Of a stretch of DNA of 64,000 nt, positions 26,134-39,592 are shown piece after piece (the first letter of the stretch is position 1; each line of letters starts with the position of its first letter). Below the pieces are notes generated by a model. That model was given only the letters and a program-made list of their open reading frames with translations, was not told where the DNA came from and ran no database searches. The position numbers and the translations under genes are program-made. The DNA is taken from positions 19,981,544 to 20,045,543 of the forward strand of contig NC_044507.1 in NCBI RefSeq assembly GCF_902362185.1, read 5' to 3'. The stretch is from Chanos chanos. Taxonomy: Eukaryota > Chordata > Actinopteri > Gonorynchiformes > Chanidae.

Positions 26134-29064
26134 GCTCTAAATGAAAAGATGGATATACCTGCTAGTTCCCTCTGCTCTGGAGCCACTTTGCCCGCGGCCT
26201 GAATCATAGGCACGCTGCCAAAGTAGCCATTACTGATGCCCAGGAGAAGAGAGAAGACGCAGGGCCAGGCAGGGTGACCGAGGATGGGCTCCTGGGCGGG
26301 GTACACACACATGACGAAGAGGGGGATGAAGACCACCCGCACACACGAAAAGAAGAGAAGATACAACCCGTTCCAGTCATACGGCAGAGCAGCCAAGATC
26401 TAAAAAAAACAAAAAAAACACACAAGGACACACATACAAAAGGAAAGAGTAAGCTATGAGCTGCAGGTATCACATACCACATTCACCGCACAGAATTCTT
26501 CCCAAAGTTTATACAATGATGCTTTTTAAAGAACGTCTTAATAGTAAAACTGGTCTTCATTAAATATCAACAGGCGACTGTAGTTTTAGAGCTAGTTTCT
26601 AACTATTAATTTCAGTTAGTCTAAAACGTACTTTGCCCACAAAGTCTGACATATTGAAGATAGTCATGATGAGAATTGGAAGCCATTCTCCTAGTGTGTC
26701 GTTCCGAATCTCAGAGACCAGGCCCGGGAACAGGCACAGGGTGATGAAGTAGGTGACCTTAATGGACAACATGTGGGCCCAGATCACACGAGAAACCACG
26801 TACCGGTGCAGGATCATATCTGTAAAGTGTAGAACAATCATCATCAGTCCCCAGTTCTCACATTCTGGGTTTCTTTAAGTCCCAAACAACAGAGTTCAAA
26901 CAAAACAAAACAAAACAAAACAAAACAAAACAAAACAAAACAAAACAAAACAAAACAAAACAAAACAAAACAAAACAAAACAAAACGAAACAAACGTAAC
27001 CGTGACTGTAATTCACTGTCATTTTGACGCTCGTTGTTCTTTACCTCTAATTCCGGGCCAGTTCCTCTTTACTTTTGGTTTGGGGACATCAAATCTAACG
27101 TACGTGTTACTGCCTGCATATTCAGCCTCAGTCGTGCCGTCTTCAGCAGGGGACACACCCACCACACCATTGCCCTTGGAAAGAGAGAGAGGGGGCGGGG
27201 GGGTCAGGACATGTGGTCAATCCATACTGAATACATTACTGCAGACACCAAAGGGTAGATGAGAGAACTCAACTCTGTCCCGGTGTCTCTCTCAATGCAG
27301 GAACGAGGGACTATCCTCCAATTACTAAAATATTTGCAGCGACAACAGAACAACATGTTCAAACCGACGACAAAATTCGAGCGAGTCGGCGTAACCTTGT
27401 TAGGGGCAGTTTCTGGACTCAGTCGAGATGGAGCTCTCTCTGATGAGGCAGCGTTTCTGCAGGGGGGTGGGGGGGGCTGCGTGAAGAGGGCCATTACTTG
27501 ATTAAGTGTCTGCCTAAGCCAGTAAAACCACTCTCTTTAATTTGCAGAGAACAAAAAAAAAAAGACCCCTCAGGTCCCAAGGCGATGAGAAATAGCAGCA
27601 ACACATAAGGACTCAAGAGAAACAGACTCCCTCAGAGTGCCATAAGCGAACGATTCCTCACATCAACGAAGCTTCAAAGAAGAAGAAAAAAAAAAACCCT
27701 TAAAACTGAGGAGGGGAAAAAAACTCGCTTTAAATTGAGAAATCAAATTTCTACAAAACTCTCATTTGATGAATAATTTCTTATCGCGTTACTTATTTAA
27801 ACAACACAGCAAGCGCTGTGTTAAAACTGCACCACAGAAAAGGGAAACGTCTCAAATGAAGGGAACCGCTTTTGGTATTCTGCTTGTCACCCTGAGGAAA
27901 AACATTATGTTACTCTGAAGTGCTTCCATAAATTACGCTAACTGAAGCGTCTCTGGCTAAGTGAGCAGTAAATCAAGCTTAGTTGGTGTCCTTCTCAGAA
28001 GCATCTAGAACACATTTAGAAGGATAAGCCCAGCCAAGCAGCACAAAAGCCCCCCAAAATAACTGAGCCATTTCAGGAAAATAAAACACACAAATGAGGA
28101 TTAAACGGCCAAAGTGGAAGCTCAAACTCCATCGTATAAGTGTTCTTCAGGAACCTTTTAGAAATGTCTCTCGCAAAACAGCAGTGTGGTGCCAGCAGTT
28201 TAGTGTCACTGTATTTACAGCAATTTAATACACAGATAAGGGCATGATCGTATATATCACACCAAACAAAGGCTTTTTCCCCTGTGTCTACTGTGACTGG
28301 GGACTTGGTGGAGCAGTTGACTGAGACACCGGGTCTAGAAGTGTAAAAACAGAAGATAACAGAAGTACTCGTGCAGTAAGACAGCACATTCACACTGTCT
28401 GCTCTGAAGGGTTTCTCAGTGTTTGTGTCTGACTGCTGAAGTGGAAGAGGATGTCAACAAAAACAACTTTTATCCTTTCGACTCTGATCAAGTGATACGC
28501 AGAGGCAGCTCTGTTAGAGTCTCTGTTAGACACAACTCCAGCTAATTCAAACTCAATGACTGTTTTCTTTGGGGGGGAAAACACAACAAAAAAAAAAATT
28601 ATGGTATCAAATAACAGAGTAAAACTCTGAGAAATGAACCTGACTGACATTAGTATTGTGTAATGTATACGCGATGAATTATTGAAAACAATGTACTGAG
28701 CATCCTACGGAGTGGGGATCAAAATAAAAAACTTACAAATCTTACTTCCTCTGTGATGACGTCATGGTGGACTTGGTAGTGGTTGCCATGGTGAGTGTGA
28801 CCTTTGGCGTCAGTCAGGCCCTGGCGAGCGAGACTGGTGTAGTATTTAACGAAGCGACTTCCGCGCACCAGCATGTGCAGCACGAAGCACATCAGCTCTA
28901 TGGCGATGGAAATGAGGAAGAAGATGATGGTGTTCTTCCTCTCGTTCTTAATCAGCAGTTTAGTGAAGATGCGACTAAGCGAGATGATCACCCCTGCTGT
29001 GCCTGCGTGAAGAAAGTAAAATTCTGAGCAAGCTTTTCTTTCTCTATTCTCTATTCTCTATTCC

Positions 29065-29107
<43 letters not shown>

Positions 29108-32087
29108 TCCAAAGGATTACAGTTAGTGTTCTTTCATTGTCTTTCTCAGGCACGCATGAATTGCAAATCTAAACAAATGTGATACACTGATTAAGAGTAA
29201 GAGAAGCATTAACAGAATAGTCTTACTCTCTCCTGTCATTACTCCCTGTGTGTATCTTCTGGGAAGCATCCCCATGTAGCCATAGAAACTGGACTGCTGC
29301 ACTGGAGATGAAGTGAAGAGAAAGTGTTTTGACAAAGGAAGAAAAATCTCCACCTCAGACAAGTCATAAACGGCATTAATGAAAGGTGATAACAAAAACC
29401 TTAGAACTGCACACGACCGTCTTATCTAAGTCTCATAAAACTCAACCATAGATACCTGTACATCCAAATGCCACGACACCCACAGAGACCAGATTAATGA
29501 TATAGGCCTGTTTGCTGGTGAATTCCTCCAGCCATACATCAAAGATACTGACAAAGAGCAGCGGACCGAGAGCGAAGAGGTAACCTAAAAAAAAAAAAAG
29601 GCCTTTACTTCACCAGTCATCCAGTCATTCCTATATGAACCACAGCACACAGGCATGAAGAGAATGCATTTTTCCTCCTAAAAGGCTTTGTTCAGATCCG
29701 TCTGCATGGAATACACTGCATGCGAAATGCACCGCCCTGTTTTGTTTGATAAACAGGTTATGGATTTATATCTATGAATTCATTTTGATGGAGGAGATAT
29801 CCCTGTAGACTCAGTTCTGAAAAATAATTGCGCAGTAATCCCCATCCCTCCAGAGAAGACAAAAGAAAGGTTGGGTTTTTCTTTTTGCTTTTTGTTTTTT
29901 TTTGTTTTTTTTTGGTTAAGCACAGATTCTGATCTTATTTGGGTACTGCAGCCTCTCTTGTATTTTCTTTCTCCTTGTGTCATGTGACTAGTTGGGCATC
30001 TTAAAAACAAATGAGAGTATTCACGTTGTCATGCTTTTATCCGGCACGGACAGCTGCATGCAAATCATATATCAAACCCCAAGAACAAAGAGCACTATCG
30101 GCAGTGAACTGACAGAGGACATAAGAAAATGCTCTGGTCTATGTGTTTCTAATGACAACTGTCCTTGGAAAGAGATACATTGTCCCTCAAAGAAGTACCT
30201 CTATAATGAATTGATTCTTTGATATGCTATGCTATCTCTTTCATTTCAGTCTCTGTATGCATACATTGGAAGGGAAAAAAGAGGGTTCTGAGAGAGTTGT
30301 GTTAGTCTGAGAGCTCAGATGACTGATGTGGTCGCTAGACTGTGTCATTCTCCCTCTCTCATCCCTCAGGGCTTGTGTCTCTCTTAGGTCAATCCAGAGG
30401 CTCCTCCCCCACCTATGCCCGTTAACCCTGTCTGTCATAGCTCTCTCTCTTCCTCTCTCTCACTCTCTCTCCTCTCTTTTGTCCCTCTCTCTGTCTTTGT
30501 GTGTGTATGTGTGTGTTTTGCCAACAGACTCACCCACAGTGATCCTGGTGTGTAGGCTCAGCATCTCCACTAAGACATTGTTCAGTATTACAGCAACCAG
30601 GGCCACCAGAATGTATGTGAGATTCATATCAAAAACTATTGATGTTCCTGAAAAGAAAACCACAAACAGCCCCACCTAAAATTACATTCAACGTCTGTGC
30701 ATTCTTACTGGGATCCTGTTAAACAAAGAATACTACAATGCACTGCACAATTGGCCTTAGAACACCCTGGAAACAATTAATGCCATTTATCACGCTAACG
30801 AAAAAAAAGAGACACATCTGTAATCGACATGGAGGGCATTACAGGATATCTTACCCTGGAATTTCTGGTGCAGGTAGTCCACATCAGTGATGAAGCTATT
30901 GTAAGGGAGCAGGAAGCCAACTCCAGCCAGGAGCATAGCAAAGTAGATCCCATGATATCGGTCGTCTGGAACGGGCTCCTCGAAGGCTACGCAGGGAGAT
31001 CCCGCACGAATTAGTAAAAGCAAGCATACCAAAGCACAGCGAGGTCCCTATCAATTTGCCTCATTAGACAACAGGGATTTAGTCAAGCAGTTATCCTTTC
31101 TTGCCCTGTTACAGCACCGCCTTATTATCATGTATATTTATGAGAGTATACTTGTTATAGTGCACCAGGTCCTGCAGCAGAAGCACTGACTGACATTGAT
31201 TGAAGTTGGCTCATAAAGGTCTCAGCATTCCCTGTCTGGCTTTCTCCCAACTGTCTTATTACGGCCTTACAATTCCTTTACCCACTTCTCTCCCTTCATA
31301 ATAAGTACAGCTGGGATGCCCATCTTGGTCTTGCAAATAAATTTTAAAAAATGTTGCCCGATCTGGTAAACTGGCATTTGAAAACAGCAGCATTTGCACT
31401 TACATGTTTGGGGACCGATGTAAGCTCAGCGCACGCGTAAATCAATACTCTAGAGAGTCTGAGCAAAAGCACAGCCTACATCAATAGCTCAAATTAACCT
31501 GAACCAGCGTGGTTTGCAGAGCAAAGTAATATCCCGTGTCGTATCGAGACAGATAAGCATACTATAAAAGCTGTTTGAGCAGCGTCGACCAAAGCGCCGA
31601 GGAGAACCTTCTCCAGGAGAGAAAAAGCCATCCGATTCTCTGCACAGTGATTTGATTAGTATGACTTTTGTGTCCAGGCAACAAGAGAGGACAGCCTCCT
31701 GTCTAGACTAACATGATTAGACCTTGGTATGTCACATCAGGTGATGTAACCTTCACAATTAAACTCGACAATCTACCGAGCTGAGAATGTTCCAGCAACG
31801 CACGGTCTTGCTCTTAAACGACAGACATCTTCGCCCTTTCAAAACATCTAAGCATATATGTATTTTGCTTTTGACATATTTAAGTAAAGATCACAATAGA
31901 TACATTGAAAAACCAGTCTCTCACCAGGCTCTGACAGGGCCAGTACACCTTTCTCTGAGATGTCTTTGCCTTGGCAGTCCTCTTCCTCCAGCTGGTAGCT
32001 TTCAAAACTAAAACTCATCACCACGTTCCCCTCCGGAGTTTGGGCAGGGGTAGCCTGCCTTCGCCTCTCTACTCCTTTGGAGCCCAT
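25797..32087 (-). CDS. slc29a4: Plasma membrane monoamine transporter PMAT/ENT4
   Basis: This is a polyspecific organic-cation and monoamine transporter of the equilibrative nucleoside transporter family, which has 11 membrane spans in the plasma membrane. The ten coding exons in transcript order are 32087-31925, 30986-30855, 30647-30534, 29584-29456, 29301-29227, 29002-28737, 27174-27045, 26819-26632, 26399-26159 and 25930-25797. All phases close, giving 523 aa against about 530 in human. The start codon precedes MGSKG and gives a human-like cytoplasmic N-terminus with VVMSFSFE. Family landmarks are DDRYHGIYFAMLLAGVGFLLPYN (residues 62-84, first span), SFITDVDYLH, TQGVMTGES, the long cytoplasmic loop with YVRFDVPKPK, ITLCLFPGL, GEWLPILIM, ISNGYFGSVPM and the final TMTVSYMAGL. 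The 225-bp and 228-bp introns on either side of exon 26632-26819 carry long simple repeats. Orthology to ENT4, not ENT1-3, rests on the N-terminus and the long loop. Confidence 0.96.
26061..26132. repeat. (CA)36 microsatellite in the last slc29a4 intron
   Basis: Thirty-six perfect CA units read as (UG)36 in the slc29a4 transcript. The run starts 27 nt after the donor of the penultimate coding exon. Confidence 0.98.
26901..26985. repeat. (CAAAA)17 pentanucleotide repeat in a short slc29a4 intron
   Basis: Seventeen near-perfect units occupy over a third of the 225-bp intron between coding exons 27174-27045 and 26819-26632. On the transcript it is a (UUUUG)n tract lying about 80 nt before the acceptor. 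Confidence 0.97.
29065..29110. repeat. (TTTC)n tetranucleotide repeat
   Basis: About eleven TTTC units, preceded by three TCTAT-like units, inside the slc29a4 intron between coding exons 29301-29227 and 29002-28737. Confidence 0.95.
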
Positions 32088-32181
32088 TTCTGGACCCTTC
32101 CGTGGGGGGCTCACCAGCAGAAAAGTCCACTCTCTTTTATCACAGTACTGTTGTTTGGAGTCCAGAGGAAAACGGTGTAGA
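32088..32181 (-). other. slc29a4: 5' UTR part of the slc29a4 start exon
   Basis: Upstream of the ATG, a pyrimidine-rich acceptor ending in cacacag places the exon's 5' boundary at 32181. The 94-nt leader holds no ATG, so translation should start at MGSKG. The acceptor implies at least one further upstream non-coding exon. Confidence 0.55.
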
Positions 32182-32323
32182 CTGTGTGAGAGGAGGGTCG
32201 TCAGGGTTAGAACTACACTCATCAGTCTGCAGCATCATTCAACAGCTTTTTATAAATGGTCTGAATGAGCTGCGTTTTACATTATTACCACATCAGAAGG
32301 GTAATATGTTGAGTGAAGTCCAT

Positions 32324-32356
32324 TCTGTCTCCAAACCAGAGTGGTTTGGAGACAGA
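32324..32356. repeat. 14-bp perfect inverted repeat with a 5-nt loop
   Basis: Arms at 32324-32337 and 32343-32356 (right arm ggtttggagacaga) are perfectly complementary around agagt. It lies in the probable first intron of slc29a4, about 140 bp upstream of the start exon on the transcript. Confidence 0.85.
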
Positions 32357-33736
32357 TTAGAGTGGTTTTCACATAGAAAGAGCACAGTGGTTAGAGATTT
32401 AGCTAAGTGACACAATGTTATAACAAAAAAAAAACACAAAAGAAACACATGCTCTGAATCATATAATGGTCCATTTAAGGGAAGATTTGACACAACAATA
32501 CATTAGCAATGCAATACACCATTACAAACAGTTGTATAAAACCAACTAATTACACTTCCTCTGCATATATGTGTTAAACCTGAAATGAAAGTACAATTAG
32601 AGTTACATCGGCACTATTGGAAAACAGCATCTGCACTGGTGTATAACTATAATGCTTTGGCTTTTTTTTTTTTTGTTTTCCAGATAAAATGTAACACATC
32701 TTAACACACTGTTCCCAAGAATGTGAAAACTAATTGAGTTCTCTCGGTTAAACAACTGAGGGAAAAGATTATTCCTGATCATGACTAAACTTTCATATTT
32801 ACATTCACCTCACATCACAGTTCTCTAAACCCGAGTACATTTCTGATTTGAACAGAGAACTAAGAAACAGAGCATTCATAATTCAAATGTTACATAAAAC
32901 TAAAACCTAGCCTCTCGTTTTCTTTTTCTTTTTCTACAAATGTTACAAATGAGTTTCTTGATGTTTGTGGCACTGTCTGAAACCTCGGAGAATGATTAAA
33001 TGCCTGACTACCAGCCATCCAGGTATACAGAAAGATGTTCCATATCCCATCAAAGGCTGAGGTAAAAATAGCTTCTGATGGCAGTGACGTCAGACAGCAT
33101 TCTAGTATCGGAGTACCACAGAAAGATAAAAGCATGTGAAGTGTTTTCCCCTAAAGCTAGTTTCTGCTTCGTCTGTCACGATCTTTTGACATTTTAACTG
33201 GATGTCACTCTCTTTGACTGACAGCAACATTCAATCACTGTTAAGAAAAACAAAAACAAAAACAAAAAAACCCCACAGTCTTATGTTTCTGTTGGTGATA
33301 TAGGCTGTCCAGAAGTTTCACTTGGCTTCACAGAGTCATTTCTCATAAGTCATTAAAATGGATTTACCGCTCATTCCCTGGTCTGTTTATAAATGAAGTC
33401 TTCAAATGAGCAGTTCTGTACACAGTGCTGCATCGTCAAACTAAGGCCTACCAGGCAGCTGATGTCCTTTTGTTCTCTTTATATGCAGCAGTCAAAGCTC
33501 ATAATTCTGGTAAGTGGGTTGGGCTTCGTCATTCAATTATTGTCCAAAACAGATGCTACTTTCGAGAGGCAAAGCCAAACAACATGCTTCACTCTGAGAG
33601 AAGGTTAATAGTAAAATATAACATTGAAACAAAAAATCCAGACCTATGTATTGTATGGCATAGACGATTTCTCATGTCCTGAGATCACTGAAATGATAGA
33701 TCCTTCTCTATTAAATAGCTATATATACATATAATT

Positions 33737-33744
<8 letters not shown>

Positions 33745-33807
<63 letters not shown>
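33745..33807. repeat. (TA)n microsatellite
   Basis: About 31 AT units in the probable first intron of slc29a4. The run is self-complementary and able to extrude as a cruciform. Confidence 0.97.
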
Positions 33808-33811
<4 letters not shown>

Positions 33812-34971
33812 TATATGCACATACAATACACATATTACAGTAGTAAAAAAAACTGTCATATAAAGACAGGGCTATTGTAACGTTTGCATTATGTGACATT
33901 GACATATTTAACGGCCTGTTCACCTCTTACTCAACTTGACCAATATGTCAAGTAGGATCATCATGCTGGATCACACTGTTTACTTTAGCTATCGAAAGTC
34001 AACAACACAAAGAAGTGCAAATAAGATAACTGGCAACTGGCTACCCAGACTCACACACGGTAAACAACAGCCACAGGCCACGATTCATCAGCGCCTCCCC
34101 TTTAGCTGGGAGACAGTCTGTCACCTCTGCATTACTGTCCTTCATATGGACACGTAGAAAGCTCTATCGTTTATTGGATTATATGATACTATGGTAAAAC
34201 ATATGAAAGTATATGATACTATGGTAAAATACAGAGTAATTTTAATGAAGCCTTCCCTCTGAAATGTCTGTTATAATCCTCAAATGTCAGTTATAATCCT
34301 GTGATCCTCAAGAACAGCATACTTTATATGTGTTTATCGTGAGAGAGCTTCATTCTGATTTAATTTTAATGTGGATTCATTACTGATATTCGACGTAAAA
34401 TCAAGAGACCAGATGCATGGTCGGAAACAGCGGCTGATTCTGGAGAACCTGTGGCAGAAATTTACAACAGAAGGGGGCGCTCAACATATTTTTGAAAATA
34501 TCGTTTGGACAATTAAAGTGAAACGGGGAGTACAATTCTTATGAGGAGGAAAAAAATCAACTTTTTCGCTGATGAAACTGGTGAACAATTTGAAGGCGAC
34601 CATCAGTAGGTCTACGGTGTAATTAGCCATTTGTCACATCGCTTTGTTGTGAACGTTGTTATTTATTTTTTTTAATAATTTCAGAATGCCAATTTATCAC
34701 TTTCTCACAACAATCATCCATTTCTGATTATAACCCACTGTCAAAAAATATTACAGATGCCTTCTTGAATGACTAAAAACAATTTTAAATCCACCGCATC
34801 CCCATTGTCAGTGATTGCATTTTACGCTTTAAATATGCGGTAATCCAAGAATATATAGTAAAGACCGTGTTATATCATATTTTTAAAAACAGTACCAATA
34901 TTGGAAGCATAATTCACAGAAAATCTTAACGTTTATCCAAAACAGGAGAAACACAACAGGTTAACGCTTAC

Positions 34972-35200
34972 CACTGTTAGATCCCCTAGACGTCGCCTGT
35001 ACGCGTTACTCCGTAAAGACGATAATTCTCCATTATATTATCTTTAAAAAGAGTGGCTTTATAGTTGCATCCATCAGGGGTGTCTCCAAGAGCAATGTCC
35101 CTTTCTCACACGAGGTGCTGAACCGCTCTGAGCCGCTGGTGTTGTCATTCGCCCTCCCACACTGCAAACCCGTATCAACAATCTCTGCCTTAGGCGCTTA
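34972..35200 (-). promoter_or_regulatory. slc29a4: Candidate slc29a4 non-coding first exon and promoter
   Basis: On the minus strand a strong donor (cagtg followed by gtaagc) ends a block at 34972. The block is richer in CpG than its surroundings, and its sequence turns AT-rich again beyond about 35,250. Joined to the acceptor at 32181 it would make a 5' UTR exon with a 2.8-kb first intron. The transcription start is guessed, and no TATA box was identified. Confidence 0.35.
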
Positions 35201-38200
35201 AAGTCAGAGGTACTCAGTTACGACAACTGAAGCAAAACCGGTGAAAATATATTTTGCTCAACGAAATCTTGCGTCTGTCGCGGGACTTCTGATCCAGAGA
35301 GTCAAAATTGCACATACAGAGTATTTGCAGCCTATAATTTTACAGCTGGTAACATACAACCTCGTAACAGCGTGACTGTCTAAACGTCCATCTGATGCTG
35401 CGCATAGGTTTGCCAAACTGCCTGTGAAGAACAGGCAGTTCCATATAAAATGAGCAACTTCAGTGTTTCTCTCCGGTTACGCATCTTTGACATAGCCTAC
35501 GTATTGTAATTAACAAATATGTTTTAATTGCACGTACATCTAAGCTCAGTTTAGCGCGGTCGGAGTGACCTTTTGACCTTTTTGGCTGGAAATTACCCAT
35601 TTTATAATTTTATAAGCTTTCTCTCGCCCCCTTATATTTTTCAGAATCCAAGATAAAGTGACGTAACAAATACATTTTTTCATAGAGTAACATGTTTAAC
35701 AATAGCACACCACTCATTGATAGTAACACACATGGAGGTCCAGTGTATTCATCTCTAAAACTCCACCCTCACCTCGTTATGACTGATTTAGCTCTCACTG
35801 AGTTAACCCCATACGTATGCACAAAGGTAATACGCATGAAATGACATTTATTCTGACAACTCATGGTCTCATGACAATGAACTGAGAATGCATGCTGAAG
35901 TTAAAATAACACAAATAGAGGGATTTGCAGTTGGGTAATGTGAACATACATTAGCATGGTGTAAGCTCTGTTGGTTTTTGATTCGGCCCCTTAGTGACTT
36001 GACACAAATGTCAATCTTTAGCCGGTCACAGAGCTTCTCCTGGATCGATCCCTGTGTCTGAAACACGATGAGGAGAGCAAAAACAAAGGCAAACCACTCG
36101 GCAATGATCAAAGCTCAACTCTGACTCTCAATGAGGTCTGAGCTCACAATAGACTGTCTCTATTTGCATTTCAGAGCAATCAGATATGCCCATGAAAGAT
36201 CTGCGTTTCAATAACAGTGTCTGCTCACTGCATCAAAAATACTGAAATGTCTTCCAATAGACTCCGTTTATGGAGGAACTCGCTATGAATGTGGTGTTCT
36301 TGTCTAATGAACTGTCCAAGGCAAATTAAAGAACTATGCCACAGACTGCAGTAAAATGTGACCAGAGAGCTGTGCTGATAAATATTATATCCTCTTGCCC
36401 AAGGAAAAATTCTGCTATGGTATTTAGCTTTGGTTTCATGTTCTTTACTTTCACATTAGGGAAAATTATGCGCATCTTTCAATTTGCAGAGAAGTTTTCA
36501 GAGAGATGATCTTAATTAAAACACAGTTCAACAATTAAGACACTAACTAGAGTGTTTAGAAATGTATGGTATCCAACATGATATGATATCCATATCAAAT
36601 AGAATGCCATGTTCATAGCTAATGGTACTGCAGACGTATTAGCAGAACAGCATTGCTGAAACATGCTTTGATATTTAACGTTTCTCCTGATCTTGGTATC
36701 CATTTATTAAAGCATTGACCAAACTTCTGTGGATAAAGCCGTGATTTGAAATTCAGACAGTTAAGAATACATCTTCTTTTCATTTTTTTCCCCGTTCCAC
36801 TTTGGCCTTTATCATGTTGTCGAAAAATCCACAAGAGAACACATAATACATGTTCTTTATCAAGGTCAAATGCTGGTGTTACCAGCATTAATATTTTCTT
36901 CATAGGTCATTCTGTTGTATTAACTTAGAAAAAAAAGGTCACCACGCTGTATAATTTCCCGCTTACTGATCAAATAAGATTGCTTTTGCTTGACTGGTTT
37001 CTCTGATATTACGCTCCAGTTCAAACATGGGTTGCAGCGATGGAGCTGAGAAGTGTATTCATGCTAAAGGTTGCTGTATTTTTTTTTTTCATTGTTAGTC
37101 TGAGCAGATTTGCACATCAACATGCACTTAAAGAGACTTAAAGGTTAAAAAAGGCATCTGGTCTCTGATCAGTGAACGAGAGGTGTACAGTTGTAAGGGA
37201 TGTTTCAAAAAAAAGAGCATAAGGGAGTGACTATGAACTCAGCGATCACAGCGGTTATCATTTTAGACCTAAAAATGTGTGACGGTGTGGTATTTTTGAG
37301 TCATTTGCCTGACTGGGTAGACGTGCTTACCTCTGAGAAAGGTGAAGTCCCTACAGAGCATGGGCATGAATATCTTATTTTTACATATGAGAATGTATTG
37401 CGCTAACTTTGTTTTGTTCTAGAGCTTAAAAGTGCTGAGAAGCTGTGGGTCTATATTTATCCCAAACTCCTCTGGCAAGAATGGCATCAGACTGTGACTT
37501 TGCATACTGATTTTTACCTTTTTTTTTCACCCTGAGCCTTGGATGGCAGTATGAGCGATTTATCAGTCCGATGCTTCGCCAGCTACTCTGTCACAACCGT
37601 TCAGTCAATTCACAAAACGCTCTCCGTCAATAAGTAAAATGTGGCAGTCTTCTCGGTAAGCAAATAAATAACAATTGATTATTACTCCTAAAAACGTGGA
37701 CAACATTTCTGTTGTGCTGGACAACAATTGTTTAGGAATTATCTGGTTACATTAGAGATTTATGAAAAAGCCTTAAATGCCTTTTGCCAATAATGCCCAT
37801 TTGCAGCAGATATACATCTGCATGATGGGTGTGGCATAGAGTCTGCATTATAGTTGAGTTTGATGTTTTGCACATCTGTAATATGGTTCACAGTTGGAAC
37901 TGCCAGTTTGCAATACTTTACTTTGGCTGGCAACCCAACCCCCGTTTCCATTGTCTGAGACTTGTTTGCTAGGTACAAAAGTAAAATGAAACACAAACAC
38001 ACACACACACACACACACACACAGAATCTTTTATACGCAGATGAGATCATTCTATTCTTGGTTGTTCGCCTTATCCGAAGGAATCTAATTTGCTGTCCAA
38101 TTCATTCCTCCTGGAAGGTTTCCGTTGCTTGGGCGCTTGCACACAAGGCTGACTGGGCTGTTTCATTACCCAATCCATCTTGAGTAGCCTTCTGCTCTGA

Positions 38201-39592
38201 GATGCAACTTGCCAAAATGCTGCAGATAGAGCACTCATAGTTCAGCTCAGCCGGAGAGACAGCTCTCTAATTAACCCTCCCTCTTACTGAGGCGCCTTAT
38301 CTTCTCCTCAAATGGCAGATTCCACAGTCATGTCTCAGATACTCGGGTTTGAAATGAATTGCCCACCAGTGGAAATTTTGTTCTAAATGTTGTTCTAAAG
38401 GTGAAGCAATTCAATAAATTCCCTGTAAAACGCCACACTATAAAACAAGCCAATTTAGGCTCTCAGTACTTATTAAATCAGTTAACACGTATAAAAAATA
38501 TTATCCCAGCCTCCTTTGGGATGGATCCAATAAAACACCCAGACGTTCATAGCTCGTTTCTTATAAGCTGAAATCCTTTGCATCTGTCAGAGGTCCATTA
38601 GCAGCAAAAAACACCAGAACATGGTTTCTAATGGTGTTGCTCAGAAACCAGTAGAATCTGACAGTGGAATGTATTCTAGACATATCAATCTCAGGTTCAC
38701 GAGTTTCATGGCAGTACTAGAGACAGGGGTCTTACTGTGACGGTGAAATGGATTATGGTACAATAATTAGCTGTAAGTGTCATAAGGCCGTGAATTTAGC
38801 CTGAAAAATATGACATTGGCTATGTATATTGGCTACACTTTAATGGGGGGTGATAACCACATGACTAATGGAAATTCAGTGCCTTTCGTATAATTTATAA
38901 GTGCTGTCGAGTTCTAGCCTGTCCTTAACTATCTGTTTCATACTTAGAAATGAAAAAAAAAAAAATCCTTGCTCACCCCGTAAGGTTGTAGGTGCAAAAA
39001 TCTTTTGCTGGATATAAGTTGTTGCTGATAGGAGTCTCCGAGAACCAGACCAAACAAACATTGTATCAAATTGCCATGGAGACTGCACTGTGGCTCTTAA
39101 AGGGAAAATATCACTTGTCCCTAATTCACGCCCCTACCAGACCTTTAACTCATCAATTCAACATAATTGAAACTCTCTGCAGTTGCAGTTAGTCGACCTG
39201 AAGCTAGCAAATGTGACACTGTCATATCCAAATCATTTCTGCCACGAGATTCTGCCAGGAGCTTAATGACAATATTTAGACAATCTAAACAGAGCCTCGA
39301 ACATAAGTTCTTCTGGAGGTAAAGGTAACGTATTTTGTATATCAAACATGGAAATTTAGTATGACTAAGGTATGATTTTTGACTGTATATATTCCAAAGT
39401 ATACTCAACAATAAGAGTATTTTGAAAGATATTACCTAATATATTACCTATGCTGTTTGCAGAAAATCTTTTTTTTTTCTTTATTTACACATGATAACAT
39501 ACACCTTCCAAATAAAAAACAAAATGATCAAACATTTCCAAAAATGATTAAAAATGAAAACAAGAAATGGGTTGAATGAGTGAATACTCTGT
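35201..39592. other. Intergenic DNA, no gene recognised
   Basis: The stretch contains a (CA)n tract at 37997-38023 and poly-A/T runs. The minus-strand frame at 35869-36111 begins with a hydrophobic stretch but shows no family signature. I see no supportable gene or RNA. Confidence 0.55.

Noticed and set aside
35869-36111. 80-codon minus-strand frame with a signal-peptide-like start
   Set aside because: Apart from the hydrophobic start there is no family motif, no splice context and no neighbour support. A chance open frame is more likely.
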